DNA from: Pseudomonas mendocina
GTDB taxonomy: Bacteria; Pseudomonadota; Gammaproteobacteria; Pseudomonadales; Pseudomonadaceae
Direction: 5' to 3'
NCBI GenBank assembly: GCA_037482215.1
Contig: CP148074.1
Span: forward strand, 3,224,001-3,288,000
Length of the DNA: 64,000 bases
Numbering within the stretch: position 1 is the stretch's first letter; the number at the start of each line of letters is the position of its first letter. A model generated the notes under the pieces. The model was not told the origin of the DNA, did no database searches, and worked only from the letters and a program-made list of their open reading frames with translations. Shown piece after piece: positions 22,352 through 32,108 of this stretch. The translations under genes were made by a program, and so were the position numbers.

Positions 22352-25300
22352 ATGTTGTGCACCTTGCCTACCCTGACGCGCCGGGGGTTGCTGTGCTGTG
22401 CCTTGTTGTTTGCGACCCTGGCCGCTCTGCTCACCCCGGCCAACAGCCAAGCGGATACGGATGCGGCGTCCATGCTGCCGGTGCCAGCGCCGTCGTTAAA
22501 CCGTTTGCTGAGTATGCGCAGCAGTTTGCCAAGCCAGACGTTGCGGGTGGCGCGCATCCAGCCTTCGGGACGGGAACAAGAGCGCGCAGAGAATCAGGTG
22601 CTTAACAGCATCTCGGACGAGTACCTGAAGCAGATCAGCCGGTACCTTGATCTGAATATTGAGTTCGTTGATGTGGCTTCCCCCCAGGCCGGGGTGGATG
22701 CGCTGATCGCCCATCACGTGGATGTACTGACCCGCGCCACGGGTTTCGAGAAACAGAACCCTGGCTTGATGCTGACCCTGCCGTATCTGCCGACTAAGCC
22801 GATTGTGATTGGCCGGAGCGCTGATCAGTCCCAGCCGCTGGATTTGAGTGATGTGCAAATTCTGACGTTGGACGAATACCTGCCAGCGGCCAGCGTGCAG
22901 GCGGCTTATCCCAAAGCTAAGGTGAGCCTAGTCAGCGACACGCCGATGGCGTTTGAATTACTGGCCAGTGACAAAGCCGATGCCTTTATCGCTGACCAGT
23001 TCCGCGCCAATTTGTACCTGCATGAGCGCACCGACCTGCAATTGCAGAACAAGTTTGTCGCTCAGCTGCCACCCACCGGGTTTTCCTTTGCCGTGCGCAA
23101 TAACGAGCCGGTGCTGCTGGCGTTGATCAACTATGTGTTGCGCAGCATTCCTGAAGCCGAAAAGAACCGGATACAGGAGCAGGCCCGCGACGGCCGATTT
23201 CCGTATTTTTATACCGACGCTTACATCCTCACCCCAGCCGAACAGCAATGGCTAAAACAACACCAGCAGATCACTGTACTGGCGGACGATACCCCGGCTT
23301 ATATGTACCGTTCCCGTGCCGGATATCACTGGGCCGGGCTCAGCGTAAAACTGCTGGAGTCCCTGGAGAGCATCTACGGGCTGAAGGTGAATTTCATGGC
23401 CAGCCAGTCGGCAGAGAATGACCTCATCCATCTGCGCAACGGAAGCGCCGATCTTGCCAGCCGCTCGCTGGGTATCCACGACAAAGACGCCCTCTTCACC
23501 CTGCCTTACGGCACCCGCAATTGGACCTTCCTGATCCGCGATGGCGACAGCTCCCCTAGCTCACTGGAGGCCATGGAGGGGCGCAAATTAGCGTTGTCCC
23601 GCGATCATCCGTTGTACCAGCAGCTGCGCCAGCGCTACCCGAACATCCGCCTCATCGGCACAGAAAACTTCCGCCACTCCATGAGCCTGATCCTGAACCG
23701 ACAGGTCGATGCCACGCTGGTCAGCACGGCCTCTACTGATCATCAGCCCGAGCCGGGGCTGCAATATGGCCTGTCGATCAAAGCCACGCCAACGCCACAC
23801 CGTTTTGTTGTCGCGCCTGGTTCACGGGAGTTGATGAGCATCATCAATAAGCTGCTGGATGCGATGTCGCGCAATCCCCAGAGTGAGATTCAGGTCATCG
23901 CAGAGACGCCCGGCAACGCACTGTGGAAATGGCTGGCTGACAAAGCCTGGCAGGTCGGGCTGGCGGTGGCGCTGGTGTTTGGTTTGTCGATGCTGTGGAA
24001 CTGGCGCTTGCAGATTCAGGTGCGAAAACGGATCAGCGCGCAAAACCTCTTGCAAGACAAACTGGCCTTTCAGTTTTCGCTGTTCAACGGTATGCCGACG
24101 CCACTTTACGTGTGCGATCTCAAAGGCCGCCTCAACGCGTGTAACCGCGCTTACGAAGAGTTTTTTTCCACCACGCAGGAGTGCGCTGAGGGTGCCTTAC
24201 CCAGCGAGCAGCAGAGTATTCCCCATGACTTTGCCTTAACCCTGGAAAACGAGCACCAACAGTTACTGCTCGACCATCAGCCGCGCTTTCTCGACACCTG
24301 CCTGAGCATCAACGGCGAAGAGCATTACCTGTACCTGTGGCTGGTGCCCTTCTACAACGCCCGTGGCAAGTTGCAAGGCTCGCTAGGGGGCTGGCTGGAC
24401 ATCACCGCACGTAAGCAACTGGAGATCGAGCTGCGCGAAGCCAAGCAAGTCGCTCAGGATGCCAACGCGGCGAAAAGTGAGTTTCTTGCATCCATGAGCC
24501 ATGAGTTGCGCACACCGCTGAACGCGCTGGTGGGCTTGTTGGAACTGGAAACCAGCGACCGCAAAAACACATCGCGCAACCTACGTATCGCCCAGCAGTC
24601 CGCTACGGCGATGATCGACCTGATCGGCAACATTCTCGATCTGGATAAGATCGAAAGCGGGCAAATGCAGCTGGCGCCCCAGCTCACGGCACTTGAGGTG
24701 TTACTGAGCAACAGCCTAGGCCTGTTCTCGGCCCAGGCTCAGGAAAAACAGCTGGCACTCAGCCTGGATTTTCAAGCTGACCCTCAACGCTGCTATTGGG
24801 TGGACACCCTGCGCCTGCAACAGATCATCCATAACCTGTTGAACAATGCCCTGCGTTTTACTGAGCACGGCAGCGTGCAGCTGCAGGTGCGCGAAACCAC
24901 CTTAGCGCAAGGCTCCAGCCTGCTCAGGTTCAGTGTCTGCGATACCGGCATTGGGATTCCGCTGGAGTTGCAGCCACAGATTTTCGAGCCCTACCGCCAA
25001 GCCACGGCGCAAACCGTGCACTGCTACGGCGGCTCCGGCCTGGGGCTGACCATTTGCAAGCAACTGACCGCCTTGATGGGCGGACGCATTTGGCTGCAAA
25101 GCGCACCCGGCGCAGGGTGCAGCGTGCATGTGGAGGTCACGCTTGACTGGCAACACGGCCCGGAACAGCTCTGCGAGGAGCCTGCCACCGATGCGGCCAC
25201 ACAACGTCCGCTGAAGGTATTGGTGGTGGATGATGTGTCCACCAACGGCCTGGTGCTGAGCCTGCAACTGGCTCAGCTTGGCCATCAGGCCGAGCATGTC

Positions 25301-25930
25301 AGCAGCGGCCAGCAGGCGCTACTGGCCTTGCAACAGGGCGAGTACGACGTGCTGATCAGCGACTGCAACATGCCTGATATGGATGGCTATGCCTTAACCC
25401 GTGCCGTACGCGAGCAGGAGCAGCAGGCGTCACTGCCCGCACGCCTGATCATCGGTTACACCGCCAATGCCATGAGCAATGAAGCCGAGCAGTGCCGCGA
25501 AGCCGGGATGGATGATCTGATGATCAAACCGGTAACCCTGGCCCGCCTGCGCGAAGCCCTTAGTGGCTTGAGCAGTGCTGATGAAGAAGAGTCCTTGTAC
25601 AGCCTCGATCATCTTCTGGGTGCAGACCACAACAGCCCACAACTGCGTCAACGCATCCTCACGGAGGTGGTCAGCAATCTGAGTACTGACTGGCAGGCAT
25701 TGCAGGCGCTGGATTTATCCCGCAACCCAGAGGCCATCCGCGAGGTGAGCCATCGCCTTTCCGGGCTAGCCTGCATGATCGACTCCCACGCGCTGGCGGT
25801 GGCTTGTCATGCCCTGGAGCAAAGCCATGAGCAAGACGCTCAGGCCATCCGCCAAGCCCAAACCCGTCTTAAGGAGGCCCTGCATCGCCTGCGCGCAGGG
25901 GCTGAAGAGGAACTGGCCAGCCTGGCCTAA
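22352..25930 (+). CDS. BvgS/EvgS-like hybrid sensor histidine kinase
   Basis: A 1192-residue unorthodox sensor. The signal peptide (TRRGLLCCALLFATLAALL) leads to two tandem periplasmic SBP_bac_3 (Venus flytrap) domains (about 45-260 and 290-515). One membrane helix (WQVGLAVALVFGLSMLWNW) and a PAS domain (about 565-690) follow. The kinase core has H717 (ASMSHELRTPLN) and an ATPase domain (NNALRFTEHG, DTGIGIP, GGSGLGLTICKQL). Next come a receiver with D1004 (LISDCNMPDMDG) and a C-terminal Hpt with H1134 (SHRLSGLACM). This His-Asp-His relay matches BvgS. ATG 22352 with GGAG 7 nt upstream is preferred to GTG 22334. Ligand unknown. Confidence 0.95.
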   Translation: MLCTLPTLTRRGLLCCALLFATLAALLTPANSQADTDAASMLPVPAPSLNRLLSMRSSLPSQTLRVARIQPSGREQERAENQVLNSISDEYLKQISRYLDLNIEFVDVASPQAGVDALIAHHVDVLTRATGFEKQNPGLMLTLPYLPTKPIVIGRSADQSQPLDLSDVQILTLDEYLPAASVQAAYPKAKVSLVSDTPMAFELLASDKADAFIADQFRANLYLHERTDLQLQNKFVAQLPPTGFSFAVRNNEPVLLALINYVLRSIPEAEKNRIQEQARDGRFPYFYTDAYILTPAEQQWLKQHQQITVLADDTPAYMYRSRAGYHWAGLSVKLLESLESIYGLKVNFMASQSAENDLIHLRNGSADLASRSLGIHDKDALFTLPYGTRNWTFLIRDGDSSPSSLEAMEGRKLALSRDHPLYQQLRQRYPNIRLIGTENFRHSMSLILNRQVDATLVSTASTDHQPEPGLQYGLSIKATPTPHRFVVAPGSRELMSIINKLLDAMSRNPQSEIQVIAETPGNALWKWLADKAWQVGLAVALVFGLSMLWNWRLQIQVRKRISAQNLLQDKLAFQFSLFNGMPTPLYVCDLKGRLNACNRAYEEFFSTTQECAEGALPSEQQSIPHDFALTLENEHQQLLLDHQPRFLDTCLSINGEEHYLYLWLVPFYNARGKLQGSLGGWLDITARKQLEIELREAKQVAQDANAAKSEFLASMSHELRTPLNALVGLLELETSDRKNTSRNLRIAQQSATAMIDLIGNILDLDKIESGQMQLAPQLTALEVLLSNSLGLFSAQAQEKQLALSLDFQADPQRCYWVDTLRLQQIIHNLLNNALRFTEHGSVQLQVRETTLAQGSSLLRFSVCDTGIGIPLELQPQIFEPYRQATAQTVHCYGGSGLGLTICKQLTALMGGRIWLQSAPGAGCSVHVEVTLDWQHGPEQLCEEPATDAATQRPLKVLVVDDVSTNGLVLSLQLAQLGHQAEHVSSGQQALLALQQGEYDVLISDCNMPDMDGYALTRAVREQEQQASLPARLIIGYTANAMSNEAEQCREAGMDDLMIKPVTLARLREALSGLSSADEEESLYSLDHLLGADHNSPQLRQRILTEVVSNLSTDWQALQALDLSRNPEAIREVSHRLSGLACMIDSHALAVACHALEQSHEQDAQAIRQAQTRLKEALHRLRAGAEEELASLA

Positions 25931-26074
25931 AACTCTCGTACTCGTCCAATGGGCCCTATGAGGTGTGATCCGTAGCCTTTGCAGAGTCCCACCCAGGCAT
26001 CCGTCAGGTGCTCTGAATCCCAACTGACTGTTGCCTGGGTGGTGTCTCAAACAACACAAAGCAAGGCTTATCGA

Positions 26075-27607
26075 ATGTCCAACTCCTCCCGCGCCAACGC
26101 CCTTCTGAAGCTGCCTTTGGTACTGGCCATTGGCGCAGCTGCTCTGGCCAGCCAGCAGGCATCTGCTCATGGCTTCGTCGAATCTCCAAAGTCCCGTACC
26201 TTCATGTGCCACTCGGAAGGTGGCCAGCTGAATACCAATTGCGGCTCAGTTGCCTATGAGCCACAAAGCGTGGAATACGTTGGCCGTCCTGGCGGCTCTC
26301 ACTCTCACTTCCCAAGTGATGCACAGGCTTGCACCGGTGACTTCACCAAGTGCGGCCCGGCAGATGGCACCATCGCGGCAGGTGGCCTGTCGGGCTTCTC
26401 TGCACTCAACGAGCAGACCGCCACCCGCTGGACTAAAAACCTGGTCAAGCCAGGCCCGCTGAACGTCAGCTGGCTGTACCGTGCATCCCACGCCACTCGC
26501 TATTGGCAGTTCTACATCACCAAGAAAGACTGGAACCCTAACCAGCCGCTGACCCGCGCTTCGTTCGAAGCCAAGCCGCTGTTAGATGAAGCCTGGCCAG
26601 CCCTGAACGCGCCAGTTCCAAGCGGCCAGCGTACCCATCACACAGTCAACATTCCGGCTGATCGCAGCGGTTACCACGTGCTGCTGGCAACCTGGAAGGT
26701 TCACGACACCGACGCCACCTTCTACCAAGTTATTGACCTGGATATCCAAAACGACAACGTAGCCCCGTCCACCTGGAATAACGTGGGTACCGTGCAGCCG
26801 GAAGCACTGAGCATCGGCGATAAGGTTAAGACCCGTGTCTTCACCGCCAAAAATGAAGACCAAACCAAGCAGGTCACGTTGGACATCAGCAACGCTGAGC
26901 TGGCCAAGGCAGATGTATGGCCATACGAGCTGTCCAAACGCGTCAATGCGGCCAACAAGGGTTACTTGATGGGTGTGGTCAACGCTCAGGATCAAGTTGT
27001 ACCCACCTATGGCAAGAACGACATTCTGGTTAAGAAAGGCAGCGATATCACCAGCGTGATTATCGAAAAACAACAAGCTGCCAAGCCGGGTGAGCTGAGC
27101 ATCAGCGGCCTGCAGCCTGAATACCTGATTAAGAACGGCCAAGCTGATATTCACTTCAACGCCATTGCCAAAGGCGGCGAATACACCATCAAAGCCACCG
27201 TATTTAACAAAAACAATGAAGTGGTGGCTTACCAGCAGGCTCAGCCTGGCAACACACCGCACTTCTCCATGACTATCAAAGGTCAGAAGCCCGGCGACTT
27301 CGACCTAACCGTCGTGGCCACCGGCAAAAACGATGAAGTGTTGCAGCAGAGCCAGCGCTTCAAGCTGAAAGAAGAAACCAACACCGGAGGCGGTAATGGC
27401 GGCAGCACCGGCAAGTACGACCACGTATTCCCGGAAGGCCTGAGCAGCTACACCGCCGGCACCGTGGTCCTGCAACCCAAAGATGGCCAGCGCTATCAGT
27501 GCAAACCATTCCCGTACAGCGGCTACTGCGTGCAGTGGAAACAAGGCGCTAACGCCTTTGAACCCGGTGTAGGCCACTCCTGGAAGATGGCTTGGGATCG
27601 CCTGTAG
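26075..27607 (+). CDS. secreted AA10 lytic polysaccharide monooxygenase (GbpA/CbpD-like)
   Basis: Copper enzyme that oxidatively cleaves chitin or related polysaccharide. The 510-residue precursor has a signal peptide ending QQASA and mature His1 at residue 32 (HGFVESPKSR). The second histidine-brace His is in RASHATRYWQFYITK, and the axial region is TDATFYQVIDLDI. Domain order is AA10 (32-215), a GbpA_2-like module (about 215-315), a second beta module (about 325-430), a Gly/Ser linker (NTGGGNGGSTG) and a C-terminal CBM73-like chitin-binding domain (YQCKPFPYSGYCVQW). In Pseudomonas such proteins (CbpD) leave by type II secretion, and the gsp operon starts 560 bp downstream. ATG 26075 fits the signal peptide. 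Confidence 0.92.
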   Translation: MSNSSRANALLKLPLVLAIGAAALASQQASAHGFVESPKSRTFMCHSEGGQLNTNCGSVAYEPQSVEYVGRPGGSHSHFPSDAQACTGDFTKCGPADGTIAAGGLSGFSALNEQTATRWTKNLVKPGPLNVSWLYRASHATRYWQFYITKKDWNPNQPLTRASFEAKPLLDEAWPALNAPVPSGQRTHHTVNIPADRSGYHVLLATWKVHDTDATFYQVIDLDIQNDNVAPSTWNNVGTVQPEALSIGDKVKTRVFTAKNEDQTKQVTLDISNAELAKADVWPYELSKRVNAANKGYLMGVVNAQDQVVPTYGKNDILVKKGSDITSVIIEKQQAAKPGELSISGLQPEYLIKNGQADIHFNAIAKGGEYTIKATVFNKNNEVVAYQQAQPGNTPHFSMTIKGQKPGDFDLTVVATGKNDEVLQQSQRFKLKEETNTGGGNGGSTGKYDHVFPEGLSSYTAGTVVLQPKDGQRYQCKPFPYSGYCVQWKQGANAFEPGVGHSWKMAWDRL

Positions 27608-27624
27608 CCCTCGCCCCTCCCAAA

Positions 27625-27647
27625 GCCTGGCACCTCGCGTGCCAGGC
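27625..27647 (+). terminator. hairpin behind the LPMO gene
   Basis: GCCTGGCAC and GTGCCAGGC form a perfect 9-bp stem with a 5-nt loop. No T run follows, so it may reduce rather than stop transcription into the cytochrome/gsp genes. Confidence 0.55.
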
Positions 27648-27667
27648 CCTTGCTGCCCGGTATTGCT

Positions 27668-28171
27668 ATGACTCGTCACTACTCAAGATTGCATGTGCTG
27701 CTGCACTGGACCTTTGCCACGATCATCATCTGGGCAACCCTCAGCGGCTTCGCCAACGCGCTGTACTCCTTGCCTGCTTCAGTCAGCAACGCCATCGGTT
27801 TTATTAACGTATCCCTGACGGCACTCCTGATCCCGCTGTTTGCCCTGCGCATTCTCTGCGCCCTCGACCGGCGTGAAATGGACAGCGGCCATCGTGGCCT
27901 GTGCCTGCTGGCCAAAACCGGTCACCTGCTGCTCTACATCGTCACCGCGCTGACCTTGATAACCGGCGTGCTGATGATGGAGCGCCCAGTGGATATCTTC
28001 GGCTTGGTGCAACTGCCCCAGCCTTTGCAAGACCCTGCCCTGACCCGGTTCTTCAACACTCAGCACAAATACGCGTGCATCGTCATGGCGGTGCTGATTG
28101 TCGGCCACATTGGCGCCGTCATCGCCCACCACGTCTGCGGCGACAAAATCCTCAAGCGCATGAGCCTGTGA
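27668..28171 (+). CDS. cytochrome b561 family membrane protein
   Basis: A 167-residue, four-helix dihaem b-type cytochrome of the YodB/CybB group that moves electrons across or along the inner membrane. Likely haem His are in RLHVLLHWTFAT, SGHRGLCLLAKTGHLLLYIV and TQHKYACIVMAVLIVGHIGA. The start at 27668 (MTRHYSRLHV) fits the family; the frame extends to 27650. Its TGA overlaps the gspC GTG (GTGA), so it is translationally coupled to the secretion operon. Lying between an LPMO gene and gsp, it might supply reducing power for secreted oxidases (inference only). Confidence 0.9.
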   Translation: MTRHYSRLHVLLHWTFATIIIWATLSGFANALYSLPASVSNAIGFINVSLTALLIPLFALRILCALDRREMDSGHRGLCLLAKTGHLLLYIVTALTLITGVLMMERPVDIFGLVQLPQPLQDPALTRFFNTQHKYACIVMAVLIVGHIGAVIAHHVCGDKILKRMSL

Positions 28172-28689
28172 ACGTGCCAGCACTCACGCTACGTACACTG
28201 ATGCGGGGTGCTACAGCCCTGCTTCTGCTGGGTTGGTTGCTCTGGCTCGGGTATGACGCCTGGCAGCAACTGCACACCCTGCAAACCCAAGCCAATATCG
28301 CCCCGCCTGTGACACCACCTGCGCCCAGGGAAACCCCTGATCCGCTGGCCATTGCCCAGTTGTTCGGTGTGCTCCCGGAGACGGCAGATGACAGCCGACC
28401 CGAAGTGCCATTAAGCGTACTTGCCATCCTTCAGGCACACACCGCTGAGCACTCTCGTGCGCTGATTGCCTCGCCGGAGGGCAGCCGTTTTTACCACCTT
28501 GGCGAGCTCCTGCCCGGCGGTGCAGTCCTGCGCCAGATAAATGCCACTGACGTGTTGATTCAGCGCTTGGGCAACGAGCAAAGCCTGCCCCTAAACATCC
28601 CAAATTCCAGCCTGCTGACGCCCATTAGCGAGGCTGAACAGCAGCCCGCCGACGCTGCGTCTGGGCGTCTGGTGCAACTTTCCAAGTGA
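28168..28689 (+). CDS. gspC: type II secretion protein GspC
   Basis: Inner-membrane clamp of the secretion machine that links the platform to the secretin. The 173-residue protein has one N-terminal helix (ATALLLLGWLLWLGYDAW) and a Pro-rich linker (ANIAPPVTPPAPRETPDPLA). The homology-region domain is IAQLFGVLPE ... LSVLAILQAHTAEHSRALIA and RFYHLGELLPGGAVLRQINA. No PDZ or coiled-coil end is seen, so it is shorter than Vibrio or Klebsiella GspC, as in some pseudomonads. GTG 28168 overlaps the cytochrome stop; GTG 28174 is an alternative. Confidence 0.88.
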   Translation: MNVPALTLRTLMRGATALLLLGWLLWLGYDAWQQLHTLQTQANIAPPVTPPAPRETPDPLAIAQLFGVLPETADDSRPEVPLSVLAILQAHTAEHSRALIASPEGSRFYHLGELLPGGAVLRQINATDVLIQRLGNEQSLPLNIPNSSLLTPISEAEQQPADAASGRLVQLSK

Positions 28690-28702
28690 CCGTGCGAACG
28701 CC

Positions 28703-30619
28703 ATGAAACGAACCTTTATTGCAGGCCCGCTGCTGGCCCTGAGCACCTTGCTGTGCTCCGTCAATGCAGCAGAAAGGACCGACCAGCCGCAGCAATGGAC
28801 CCTGAACATGCAGGATGCCGAGCTGCGCGATCTGATCAATGAGGTCGGCCAGATCACCGGCAAGACCATGATTCTCGACCCGCAGCTGACAGGCAAAGTC
28901 ACCGTGCAATCCAGCACGGCCATGGACCAGAAAGGCATCTACTCGCTGTTCCTAACCGTGTTGCGCAGCCAGGGGTACGCCGCCATGGATCAGGGCGACA
29001 AGGTGTTGATCTTGCCGGTTGCCGAAGCCAAGACCAAAGCCTACGTACCGGGTAAAGCCAGCGCTGGCGCGTTCATCACTGAAGTGATCGAACTACACAA
29101 CGCCAACGCCAACGAGATCACCGCCGCGGTACGCCCGCTGGTGGCAGCTGATGCCTACCTGGCGCCGTCCACCACCTCCAATGCACTGGTGATTTCCGAC
29201 AGCGCCGACAACGTCCAGCGCGTGCGCCAACTGGTGATGCAGCTGGATGTAGCCGGTGGCCGCGAATACAACATTCTGCAGCTCAAGCATGCTTGGGCCA
29301 GCGACATTGCCAAGACGCTTAACGACAGCCTCAGCGGTGGCTCCGGCGAGCAGCAGAACAAACAGGCGATTGCCGACACCCGCAGCAACAGCCTGATTCT
29401 GGTCGGCCCGGCCTCCCTGCGCCAGCAAATGCAGCAACTGGCACAGCGCCTCGACGTCCCCAACAACGTGGCAGAAAACGCCCGCGTGCGCCGCCTTAAT
29501 CACAGCGATGCGAAAAAGCTGGAAGAGCTGCTCAGCGGCATCGGCAAACGTATGGAATCCGGCAGCCGCAACGGGCAAGGTCAAGGGCAGGACAATCAGG
29601 TGTTGGTGAGCGCCGACGAAAGCCAGAACGCCCTGGTGCTGATGGCCTCCCCGGCGCAACTGGCCACCTTTGAAAGCATCATCAACGAGTTGGATAAACC
29701 CCGCGCGCAGGTGCTGGTGGAAGCGGCCATTGTCGAAGTCAGCGGCGACATCAACGAAGCCCTCGGCGTGCAGTGGGCCGGAGCCGATGGCAAATGGGCC
29801 GGGGCCACCAACTTCAACGGCGCGGGTATGTCCATCGGCACGTTGCTGGAAAGTCTGGATGCCGATAAGCGCCCGACAATGCCGGACGGCACCCTGATCG
29901 GTATCGGCAGCAGCAACTTCGGCGCGCTGATATCGGCACTCTCCAGCGACTCCAACAACAACCTGCTGTCGACCCCTAGCCTGCTGACGCTGGATAACGA
30001 ACAGGCGGAGATTCTGGTGGGCCAGAACGTGCCCTTCCAAACCGGCTCCTACACCACCGATACCGCAGGCGCCAGCAACCCCTTCACCACGGTTGAACGC
30101 AAGGATGTGGGCATCAACCTCAAGGTCACGCCGCACATCAACGAAGGCAACTTCCTGCGCCTGCAAGTCGAGCAGGAAAGCTCCGAGCTGGCCGCTGCGC
30201 CACCGGGCATCAGCAGCAATGACCTGATCACCAACAAACGGTCGGTGAAGAGCACCATTCTCGCCAACGACGGGCAGATCATCGTGCTCGGCGGGCTGAT
30301 CAAGGACAACATCAAGCTGCAAGTCAGCAAGGTGCCGCTGCTGGGGGATATTCCATGGGTAGGCAAGCTGTTCCGCAGTACCAAGGAAGTCACCGAAAAA
30401 ACCAACCTGATGGTCTTCCTGCGTCCGACGCTGCTGCGCGATACGGTCAATGCCGACAGCCTCAGCGCACAGAAGTACAACAACCTGCGTTCGATCCGCC
30501 TTAACGGCAAGAAGACCGACAGCCACCTGCCGCAAAACCCGCACCAGCTGTTTGACTCGAACAGTGCAGGTGATCAGGGCCTGATCGACATTCGCCAACC
30601 GGCAGGCAAACGCCCATGA
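28703..30619 (+). CDS. gspD: type II secretion secretin GspD
   Basis: Outer-membrane channel, a homomultimer through which folded exoproteins pass. The 638-residue precursor has a signal peptide ([20 protein letters not shown], cleavage near NAA). The N0 domain ([20 protein letters not shown]) and N1-N3 repeats ([54 protein letters not shown]) are followed by the secretin core ([51 protein letters not shown], and [15 protein letters not shown]). It lies 13 bp after gspC, and its TGA overlaps the gspE ATG. The pilotin is not in the window. Confidence 0.97.
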   Translation: MKRTFIAGPLLALSTLLCSVNAAERTDQPQQWTLNMQDAELRDLINEVGQITGKTMILDPQLTGKVTVQSSTAMDQKGIYSLFLTVLRSQGYAAMDQGDKVLILPVAEAKTKAYVPGKASAGAFITEVIELHNANANEITAAVRPLVAADAYLAPSTTSNALVISDSADNVQRVRQLVMQLDVAGGREYNILQLKHAWASDIAKTLNDSLSGGSGEQQNKQAIADTRSNSLILVGPASLRQQMQQLAQRLDVPNNVAENARVRRLNHSDAKKLEELLSGIGKRMESGSRNGQGQGQDNQVLVSADESQNALVLMASPAQLATFESIINELDKPRAQVLVEAAIVEVSGDINEALGVQWAGADGKWAGATNFNGAGMSIGTLLESLDADKRPTMPDGTLIGIGSSNFGALISALSSDSNNNLLSTPSLLTLDNEQAEILVGQNVPFQTGSYTTDTAGASNPFTTVERKDVGINLKVTPHINEGNFLRLQVEQESSELAAAPPGISSNDLITNKRSVKSTILANDGQIIVLGGLIKDNIKLQVSKVPLLGDIPWVGKLFRSTKEVTEKTNLMVFLRPTLLRDTVNADSLSAQKYNNLRSIRLNGKKTDSHLPQNPHQLFDSNSAGDQGLIDIRQPAGKRP

Positions 30620-32106
30620 GTCTGGCTGCCACGCCCCGCCTGAGCTTCGCCTACGCCCGCCGTCATGGGGTGATCCTTGAACAACAGGCGGGTGGCAGCA
30701 TCCTTTACTGCCGGGCTGATACACCCTGGTCGGTACTGGCCGAGGTGCGCCGTGTAAATGGCGCACCGCTGCGCAGTGAAATTCTCGATGAGGCCACCTT
30801 TGCCCTGCGCATGGCCGCCCATTACCGCGACGGTCAGAACGATGCGCGGCAAGTGGCGGATGGGTTGGGCGAGCATTTCGACGAAGCCTTCGACCTGGAT
30901 AACCTAGCCGATCAGTTACCGAAAACCACTGACCTGATGGAGCAGGAAGATGACGCCCCGATCATCCGCCTGATCAACGCCATCCTCGGTGAGGCGGTGA
31001 AAAGCAAAGCCTCTGACGTGCATCTGGAAACCTTCGAAGAGCATCTGTCTGTACGCCTGCGTATCGACGGCCTGCTGCGCGAAGTGCTGCGCCCACGCCG
31101 CGAACTGGCAGCGCTTTTGGTGTCGCGGATCAAGGTCATGGCCAAGCTGGATATCGCCGAAAAGCGCATCCCGCAGGATGGCCGCATCGCCCTGCGCATT
31201 GCCGGGCATGAAGTGGATGTGCGGGTCTCCACCCTGCCCTCCAGCTATGGCGAACGGGTGGTGATGCGCCTGCTCGACAAACAGGCGGGCAGCCTTGATC
31301 TGGACCGGCTGGGGCTTAACCCCCAGGTGCGCGAGCGCCTCCACACTGCGCTGCACAAACCCCACGGCATCCTGTTGGTCACCGGCCCCACCGGCTCCGG
31401 TAAAACCACCACGCTGTACGCCGGGCTGGCCAGCCTCAACAGCCTGGAACGCAACATCCTGACCATTGAAGACCCGGTGGAATATCACCTCACCGGTATC
31501 GGCCAGACTCAGGTCAATGCCAAGGTCGATATGACCTTCGCCCGAGGTTTGCGCGCCATCCTGCGGCAAGACCCGGACGTGGTGATGGTGGGCGAAATCC
31601 GCGACCGCGAAACCGCAGAGATCGCCGTGCAAGCCTCCCTCACCGGCCACCTGGTGTTGTCCACCTTGCACACCAACAGCGCCATTGGTGCCGTCACTCG
31701 CTTGGTCGACATGGGAATTGAGCCGTTTCTGCTCTGCACCTCGCTGCTCGGGGTGCTGGCTCAGCGGCTGGTGCGTCTGCTCTGCCCGGATTGCAAAGAA
31801 GCTCACCCGGCCGACCCACTGGCCTGCGAACGTCTGGGGGCCGATCCGCAGCAGGCTCCGCAGATTTACCACCCAGTCGGCTGCGCCAAATGCCAGCAAT
31901 CGGGCTATCGCGGTCGTCGTGGCATCTACGAACTGGTGCTGCTGGACGACACCCTGCGCCAGCTCATCCACACCGGCGCTGGTGAACACCAACTCACCGC
32001 CCACGCCCGCCAGCACAGCCCCAGCCTCTTTGAAGACGGCCAGCGCATGGTGCTGCAAGGGCTCACCAGCCTTGAAGAACTGTTGCGCGTCACCCAGAAG
32101 GATTAA
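30616..32106 (+). CDS. gspE: type II secretion ATPase GspE
   Basis: Cytoplasmic hexameric ATPase powering pseudopilus assembly. In 496 residues it has an N-terminal GspL-binding domain (SYLARRHG-like; [12 protein letters not shown]), Walker A GPTGSGKT at 257-264, the Asp box ([20 protein letters not shown]), Walker B ([20 protein letters not shown]) and the His box ([17 protein letters not shown]). The zinc-binding tetracysteine insert typical of GspE is LCPDCKE and [10 protein letters not shown]. The start overlaps the gspD stop. Confidence 0.97.
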   Translation: MSLAATPRLSFAYARRHGVILEQQAGGSILYCRADTPWSVLAEVRRVNGAPLRSEILDEATFALRMAAHYRDGQNDARQVADGLGEHFDEAFDLDNLADQLPKTTDLMEQEDDAPIIRLINAILGEAVKSKASDVHLETFEEHLSVRLRIDGLLREVLRPRRELAALLVSRIKVMAKLDIAEKRIPQDGRIALRIAGHEVDVRVSTLPSSYGERVVMRLLDKQAGSLDLDRLGLNPQVRERLHTALHKPHGILLVTGPTGSGKTTTLYAGLASLNSLERNILTIEDPVEYHLTGIGQTQVNAKVDMTFARGLRAILRQDPDVVMVGEIRDRETAEIAVQASLTGHLVLSTLHTNSAIGAVTRLVDMGIEPFLLCTSLLGVLAQRLVRLLCPDCKEAHPADPLACERLGADPQQAPQIYHPVGCAKCQQSGYRGRRGIYELVLLDDTLRQLIHTGAGEHQLTAHARQHSPSLFEDGQRMVLQGLTSLEELLRVTQKD

Positions 32107-32108
32107 CG

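Noticed and set aside
29093..30766. Long minus-strand frame of 557 residues
   Set aside because: Exact antisense of gspD with low-complexity composition; gspD has full secretin homology.
30916..32058. Minus-strand frame of 380 residues
   Set aside because: Antisense shadow of gspE, rich in Gln/His/Val as expected from reversed codons.
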